Below are positions 6,038-10,001 of a stretch of 10,001 bases of DNA, piece after piece. The position numbers and the translations under genes were made by a program. Each line of letters opens with the position of its first letter. The stretch's first letter is position 1. Under the pieces are notes generated by a model that was given only the letters and a program-made list of their open reading frames with translations, was not told the DNA's origin and did not search any database. Origin of the DNA: Clostridiales bacterium (GTDB lineage Bacteria; Bacillota; Clostridia; Oscillospirales; Acutalibacteraceae); the NCBI GenBank assembly GCA_022791355.1, contig JAAVYX010000173.1, positions 1 to 10,001 on the forward strand. The letters run 5' to 3'.

Positions 6038-6263
6038 AATCTCGCTCTCCTTTTTACGGCCAAAGGCCGCCGGTTTTGATTGTTCTCTATAGCTAGTTGG
6101 GTTTTGCTAAAAGCTGAAATATTATGGATATATCCGTCAAGCGCCGCCGGGACGGCAAGAACATTCGAAGGCTGTCCGCGCAAAAATTACGCTCTGCCGC
6201 CCGTTTAGGCCTGGCATATGTACTTCCCGCGGCTTTGACGGGGCCGCCGCCCCTTCCCGCGAA

Positions 6264-8285
6264 TCAGGTCGTTTCGGTTTTGGAGCCGGTCCCCGGCTTT
6301 GCCGCCGGCAGGGCGCTGCGGCCCTCGCTGCGCTTATAGGCGTTGATGGCCGCCAAAAGCCGTTCTAAGGCCCCGTCAAAGTCGGTATCCTTCAGCTGGC
6401 AGGCCGACATGGTCTGGTGGCCGCCGCCTCCCAGCTGCTCCATAATGAGCTGGACGTTCATGAGTCCTAGGGAACGGGCCGAAATGTTAATTTCGTTTCG
6501 ACTGCGGAAGAGGACAAATGAGCCCTTGACCCCCTCGATATTCAGCAGTTCGTCGGCCGCCTGGGCCGAGGCGATGCGGGTGAAGCCGTCCTCCGTCCGG
6601 TTGACGGCCACGGCGCAGTCCTCATACACCTGCACGCCCGACACCACCGCCGCCTTCTGCTGGTAGACCTGCATGCTGCCGGCGAACAGCCGTTTCACCT
6701 CCACCGGGTCGGCCCCCCGGTTGCGCAGGAAGGCCGAGGCCTCGAAGGTGCGCACGCCGGTATGCAGCACATAATTACGGGTATCCAGCATGATGCCGGA
6801 CAGCAGCGCCTCGGCCTCCAGCCGCCCCACCGACTTCTCGCCCATATACTGGAGCAGCTCGGACACCATTTCGCAGGCCGAGGATGCAAAGGTCTCATGA
6901 TAGAAGATCACGGCGTTGTCGATAAAGTCCACCGCCTTGCGGTGATGGTCGATGACCACAACCGTCTTACAGTCTTTGTAGACCTCCGGACTGTCCACAA
7001 AACCGGCCCGATGGGTATCCACCACAATCAGCAGGGTCTTGCGGCCGATGCGGGACAGGACCTCCCGGCCGCTGCGCACGCAGCTGGTGATGCCGGCGGC
7101 CTCGATGCGCTCGAGCAAGGGCAGGGCCAGGGAAGCCTCCCGCTCCATGACCACCGACGCCTCCTTACCCATGCTCCGGACGGCCGACCACAGGGCGAAG
7201 GAGGCCCCGAAGCAGTCCAAATCGGCGAAGCGATGGCCCATGATGATGACGTTGTCGCTGCCCTCGATGAGCTCCCGCAGGGCGGAAGCCACAACCCGGG
7301 TGCGCACTCGGGTACGCTTCTCCACCGCCTTGGAAACCCCGCCGAAGAACTGGTAGGCGTTGTTTTTATCCTTGACCGCCGCCTGGTCGCCCCCCCGGCC
7401 TAGGGCCATGTCCAAGGCCTGTCCGGCCATTTCCTCGCATTCCCGCAGACTGTCTCCCCCCCGGCCCACGCCGATGGAGAGGGTGGCGTGACCCCGGGCG
7501 CCCAGCTCCATTTTCCTCACCCGGTCCAGGATATCGAAACGGCGGTCCATCATGTTTCGCAGATGGCGTTCCTCCAGAATGAGCATGAAACGCTCGCCGG
7601 TCAGCTTGCGCATGATGCCCTCGCTGGGGGCGGCCCAGTTTTCGATCTCGATTTCCACATCGCTGCTGATGGCGGCCTTCTCACTGTCCCGGCCGCCGGC
7701 GGCCACCTCGTCCAGATTGTCGATAGCGACCAAGGCCACGGCCGGACGGGACAGGGCGTACTCCTCGGCCGTGCGGCGCAGCTTGGTCTCGTCCACAAAG
7801 TAAAAGACCCGCTGGGTCACGCCGCTGATGTGGGAGACGCTCTGGAAGACCGAGAAAATACGGCCGTCGTAGGTGATGTGGGTCTGCTTGTTGCCGGAGA
7901 GCAGCTCGACGGCTTCCTCTCCTACGATTTCGGCCAGGTCATGGCCGAAAATATCGTCGCCGCCAAGGAGGATATTGCGGAAGGCGTCGTTATACCATAA
8001 AATCTCGTCGTTTTCCGATACCACCATAACCGGGATGGAGAAGCCTTCCAGCACCTCTGAGCCGGAGGAATCCAGAGAACTGCTGATGCCGGACAGCAGG
8101 TTGCGCATATACTGCTGCATATTGGCCAGACGGTAAATGGCAAAGCCGATGACCGCCAGCGTAAAGATCAGCAGGATCACAAAAATCCATATATCGAAAA
8201 AGGCCGATATAACGGTTTGGGCGACCATGACCCCGATCATGATATAGTACAGGGTGGACAGTCCCCAAAAATTTTTGTGCTTCAT
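6264..8285 (-). CDS. gdpP: Cyclic-di-AMP phosphodiesterase GdpP (DHH family, membrane bound)
   Basis: GdpP hydrolyses c-di-AMP to pApA and so tunes turgor, potassium uptake and cell-wall stress. From the start chosen it has 673 residues, normal for the family. Two transmembrane helices are at about 10-30 and 32-52, and a PAS-like domain at about 80-165 (PVMVVSENDEILWYNDAF). A degenerate GGDEF domain is at about 180-305 and lacks the GGDEF signature, as expected for GdpP. The DHH domain has GHRFADLDCFG (350-360), VVDTHR (421-426), IDHH (445-448) and MLDTRNY (499-505). DHHA1 has GGGGHQTMSA (619-628). A polar tail of about 20 residues ends the protein. AGGAGG 6 nt upstream selects ATG 8285. A longer frame from 8330 would translate tandem-repeat DNA. 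It is followed by rplI and dnaB, a conserved order. Confidence 0.96.
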   Translation of the reverse strand: MKHKNFWGLSTLYYIMIGVMVAQTVISAFFDIWIFVILLIFTLAVIGFAIYRLANMQQYMRNLLSGISSSLDSSGSEVLEGFSIPVMVVSENDEILWYNDAFRNILLGGDDIFGHDLAEIVGEEAVELLSGNKQTHITYDGRIFSVFQSVSHISGVTQRVFYFVDETKLRRTAEEYALSRPAVALVAIDNLDEVAAGGRDSEKAAISSDVEIEIENWAAPSEGIMRKLTGERFMLILEERHLRNMMDRRFDILDRVRKMELGARGHATLSIGVGRGGDSLRECEEMAGQALDMALGRGGDQAAVKDKNNAYQFFGGVSKAVEKRTRVRTRVVASALRELIEGSDNVIIMGHRFADLDCFGASFALWSAVRSMGKEASVVMEREASLALPLLERIEAAGITSCVRSGREVLSRIGRKTLLIVVDTHRAGFVDSPEVYKDCKTVVVIDHHRKAVDFIDNAVIFYHETFASSACEMVSELLQYMGEKSVGRLEAEALLSGIMLDTRNYVLHTGVRTFEASAFLRNRGADPVEVKRLFAGSMQVYQQKAAVVSGVQVYEDCAVAVNRTEDGFTRIASAQAADELLNIEGVKGSFVLFRSRNEINISARSLGLMNVQLIMEQLGGGGHQTMSACQLKDTDFDGALERLLAAINAYKRSEGRSALPAAKPGTGSKTETT

Positions 8286-8291
8286 CTCATC

Positions 8292-8297
8292 CCTCCT
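8292..8297 (-). promoter_or_regulatory. Ribosome binding site of gdpP (rules out a longer start)
   Basis: AGGAGG on the minus strand, 6 nt before ATG 8285, touches the edge of the first 34-bp repeat unit. It sets the start at 8285 rather than the in-frame ATG at 8330, which has no such site and lies in the repeat. Confidence 0.85.
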
Positions 8298-8398
8298 AGC
8301 CGGTCTGCCGCAAGGCCGACCGGCAGCCATTAGCCGGTTTGCCGTAAGGCCGACCGGCAGCCATTAGCCGGTTTGCCGTAAGGCAATACGGCAATCAT
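8297..8398. repeat. Three 34-bp hairpin units in tandem (gdpP leader)
   Basis: Units lie at 8297-8330, 8331-8364 and 8365-8398 without spacers. Units 1 and 2 differ at 2 positions. Units 2 and 3 share the first 20 bases and differ at 6 of the last 14. On the plus strand each folds into a hairpin with a GNRA-like loop (GCAA, GTAA, GTAA). In units 1-2 the arms are GCCGGT(C/T)/GACCGGC plus GCC/GGC. In unit 3 they are GCCG/CGGC plus TTGCC/GGCAA, so pairing is kept although the sequence changed. The block fills the space between the likely gdpP promoter and its RBS. Confidence 0.9.
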
Positions 8399-8422
8399 AA
8401 GCCTAGAAAACGAAATAGACAA
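8394..8422 (-). promoter_or_regulatory. Probable sigma-A promoter of gdpP
   Basis: The minus strand reads TTGTCT (8422-8417, 4/6), a 17-nt spacer and TATGAT (8399-8394, 5/6). Initiation near 8387 would give a leader of about 100 nt made almost wholly of the three tandem hairpins. The -10 box overlaps the end of repeat unit 3, and the bases that make it are absent from units 1 and 2. Confidence 0.5.
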
Positions 8423-8547
8423 AAGGCGCAAACGGAAAACTTTTATGCGTCGCTACGCGCCGCATCGGGGAGCCCCCGGCGAGGGTTCCCCAGACTGAAA
8501 CCTTTCCCCGGAAGGTTTCAGTCTCCCTTCCTGCGCCTTTTATGCGT
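8421..8547. repeat. Compound inverted repeat with cloverleaf-like folding
   Basis: A 10-bp outer inverted repeat AAAAGGCGCA (8421-8430) / TGCGCCTTTT (8532-8541) encloses three adjacent hairpins. These are 8445-8465 (ATGCG, CGC / GCG, CGCAT, loop TAC), 8467-8491 (GGGGA, CCC / GGG, TCCCC) and 8492-8524 (13 perfect pairs, AGACTGAAACCTT and its complement). The 11-bp word CTTTTATGCGT occurs at 8440-8450 and again at 8537-8547. The last arm on the minus strand ends TGCGCCTTTT, so the element may stop rnj transcription. It may also be a small mobile or REP-like unit. Confidence 0.65.
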
Positions 8548-8554
8548 AAAGATT

Positions 8555-8618
8555 TCGCGTCCCGCGGGACGCGACAGGGGCTTTGCCCCTTGACCCCACC
8601 GCCTTTTAAAAAAGGCGG
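8555..8618. repeat. Cluster of three palindromes between rnj and gdpP
   Basis: There is a perfect 20-bp palindrome TCGCGTCCCGCGGGACGCGA (8555-8574), then AGGGGC/GCCCCT with loop TTT (8576-8590), then CCGCCTTTT/AAAAGGCGG with a 2-nt centre (8599-8618). None has a clean T-tract after it on the minus strand. From here to rnj (8619-8731) I see only a short GC palindrome, ACCGCGCGGT (8719-8728), and a weak TTGCC/GGCAA hairpin (8666-8679). Confidence 0.75.
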
Positions 8619-8731
8619 GCCAAAACCTTCTTTTTATACAAGCTCTTTTGGCAGTACGCCACGGTTTGCCCGCAGGCAAGCAGAGCCCAGAGCGGTATTC
8701 TCTCTAAGCATCTTCCATACCGCGCGGTCTG

Positions 8732-10001
8732 CTAAACCTCCATGATGATGGGCAGGATCATGGGGCTGCGCTTGGTCTTCTCATACAGGAATTTGGAAAT
8801 CGCGTCCCGCACCTTGAGCTTGATGGCGCTCCAGTCCCGTATACCGGCCACGTAACAGTTGGAGAGGGCCTGACAAGCGATCTCCCTCGCATCGTCCAGC
8901 AGCTTTTCCGATTCCCGCACGTAGACAAAGCCCCGGGAAATCAGGTCGGGACCGGCTACCACCTCGCCGGTGGAGGAGTCCATGGTGATCACTACGACAA
9001 AGAGTCCGTCCTCGGCCAGGTGCTTGCGGTCTCTGAGCACCACGCTGCCCACGTCGCCCACGCCGTAGCCGTCTACCAAAACCCGGCCGGCGGGGACGGT
9101 GTCCACAACCTTCATCCGGTCCCGGCTCAGCTCGATAACGTTGCCGATGCTGGTAATCAGCACGTTCTCCTCCGACATGCCCACAGCCTGGGCCAGGCCG
9201 GCGTGCTTGACCAGCATCTTCCGCTCGCCGTGCACCGGAATAAAGTACTGAGGCTTCACGATGCTGAGCATCAGCTTCATTTCCTCCTGGCAGGCATGGC
9301 CGGAAACGTGCACGTCGTACATCTTTTCGTAGATAACGTCGGCTCCCAGCTTGAGCAGCTCGTTGACCACCTTACCCACCGTCTTTTCATTGCCGGGGAT
9401 GGGGGTGGCCGAAATAATGATCATATCGCCGGGGACGATGGCCACCTGCCGGTGATCGCCGTAAGCCATACGGTGCAGGGCCGACATGGGCTCGCCCTGA
9501 CTGCCGGTGGTGACGATGACCAGCTGCTCTGGACTGTACCGCCGGATCATGTCGATATCAATGAGCACCCCGTCGGGCACCTTTAAATAGCCCAGCTCAC
9601 TGGCCACTCCCACGACGTTGATCATACTGCGGCCGGAAACCGCCACCTTGCGGCCGTGCTTGACCGCCTCGTCCACGATTTGCTGCACCCGGTGGATATT
9701 GGAAGAGAAGGTGGCCACGATGATGCGCTGGGCATTGTCGTCCGCCCTTTTGAAAAGGTTGGAGAAGGAATCGCCCACAATGCGCTCGCTGGCCGTAAAG
9801 CCGGGGCGTTCGGCGTTGGTCGAGTCGGACAAAAGGGCCAAAACGCCCTCTTTACCCAGCTCGGCGAAACGGCCTAAGTCGATGACTTGAGAGTCGATGG
9901 GAGTAGTGTCGATCTTATAGTCCCCGGTCTGCACCACCAGGCCGGCGGGACAGCGGATGGCGTAGGCCACCGCGTCGGGAATGGAATGGTTGACGTGGAT
10001 A
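8732..10001 (-). CDS. rnj: Ribonuclease J, C-terminal three quarters (cut by window edge)
   Basis: RNase J is a metallo-beta-lactamase/beta-CASP ribonuclease with 5'-3' exonuclease and endonuclease activity in mRNA decay and rRNA maturation. About 422 residues are visible, and the frame stays open through the right edge (IHVNHSIPDAVAYAIRCPAG). The N-terminal part of roughly 130 residues with the HxHxDH metal site is therefore missing. Seen here are the metal-ligand segment QTGDYKID, SDSTNAERPGF, the beta-CASP domain (ATFSSNIHRVQQI, SGRSM, GSQGEPMSALHRM), HVSGHACQEE, the IPVHGE motif and a full C-terminal domain ending in PMILPIIMEV. Length and motifs fit J1/J2-type enzymes of about 555 residues; which paralogue cannot be told. 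In-frame ATG or GTG codons near the edge are internal. A palindrome-rich gap separates it from gdpP. Confidence 0.96.
   Translation of the reverse strand, partial: IHVNHSIPDAVAYAIRCPAGLVVQTGDYKIDTTPIDSQVIDLGRFAELGKEGVLALLSDSTNAERPGFTASERIVGDSFSNLFKRADDNAQRIIVATFSSNIHRVQQIVDEAVKHGRKVAVSGRSMINVVGVASELGYLKVPDGVLIDIDMIRRYSPEQLVIVTTGSQGEPMSALHRMAYGDHRQVAIVPGDMIIISATPIPGNEKTVGKVVNELLKLGADVIYEKMYDVHVSGHACQEEMKLMLSIVKPQYFIPVHGERKMLVKHAGLAQAVGMSEENVLITSIGNVIELSRDRMKVVDTVPAGRVLVDGYGVGDVGSVVLRDRKHLAEDGLFVVVITMDSSTGEVVAGPDLISRGFVYVRESEKLLDDAREIACQALSNCYVAGIRDWSAIKLKVRDAISKFLYEKTKRSPMILPIIMEV

Noticed and set aside
6126..6140. TTGACG beside the palindrome GGATATATCC upstream of rplI, as a promoter or operator
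   Set aside because: No -10 hexamer occurs at 16-18 nt spacing, and the palindrome is short and AT-rich. Not enough for a call.
8286..8330. 15-codon N-terminal extension of GdpP from ATG 8330
   Set aside because: It would translate repeat DNA and has no RBS. The ATG at 8285 has AGGAGG at ideal spacing and gives the normal GdpP N-terminus.
8297..8398. CRISPR-like array
   Set aside because: The 34-bp units follow one another without unique spacers and each is itself a full hairpin. No cas genes are nearby.

Overview
All seven protein genes in this window lie on the minus strand. They form a typical Bacillota housekeeping block. Reading in the direction of transcription (high to low coordinate) the order is rnj (RNase J, cut by the right edge), gdpP, rplI, dnaB, tilS, hpt, ftsH (cut by the left edge). 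RNase J, a membrane c-di-AMP phosphodiesterase of the GdpP type, the gdpP-rplI-dnaB order and the tilS-hpt-ftsH order all point to a Gram-positive of the Bacillota. The GC-rich coding sequence, strong AGGAGG ribosome binding sites and a broken dockerin-like fragment suggest a GC-rich member of the Clostridia, possibly Oscillospirales. That finer placement is inference.

Layout: 1-763 ftsH 5' part; 764-948 short gap; 949-1497 hpt; 1498-2103 a gene-free stretch with two terminator-like structures and a dispersed repeat; 2104-3540 tilS, overlapping the end of dnaB; 3527-4906 dnaB (TTG start); 4907-5260 a long structured dnaB leader; 5261-5289 a near-consensus sigma-A promoter; 5357-5397 a strong intrinsic terminator; 5409-5595 a frameshifted dockerin relic directly behind rplI; 5597-6037 rplI; 6264-8285 gdpP; 8286-8731 a gap almost entirely made of inverted repeats; 8732-10001 rnj 3' part.

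Transcription as read from the sequence: rnj is followed by dense palindromes. A plausible promoter at 8394-8422 starts gdpP-rplI, which ends at the terminator at 5357-5397. The promoter at 5261-5289 then starts dnaB-tilS, possibly continuing into hpt and ftsH. The genes cover RNA turnover (RNase J), c-di-AMP breakdown (GdpP), translation (bL9, TilS), replication (DnaB), purine salvage (Hpt) and membrane protein quality control (FtsH).

The coding genes are ordinary. The interest lies between them. The intergenic stretches hold many compact hairpins, often with 3-4 nt loops, and a recurring GCGTCCC word. There are two small tandem-repeat blocks with 34-nt units, one in the gdpP leader and one in the dnaB leader. 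A repeat of about 85 bp is present both in the dnaB leader and behind tilS. The dnaB leader also contains mutually exclusive pairings next to the ribosome binding site. I see no new enzymatic or defence system, CRISPR array, tRNA or rRNA.
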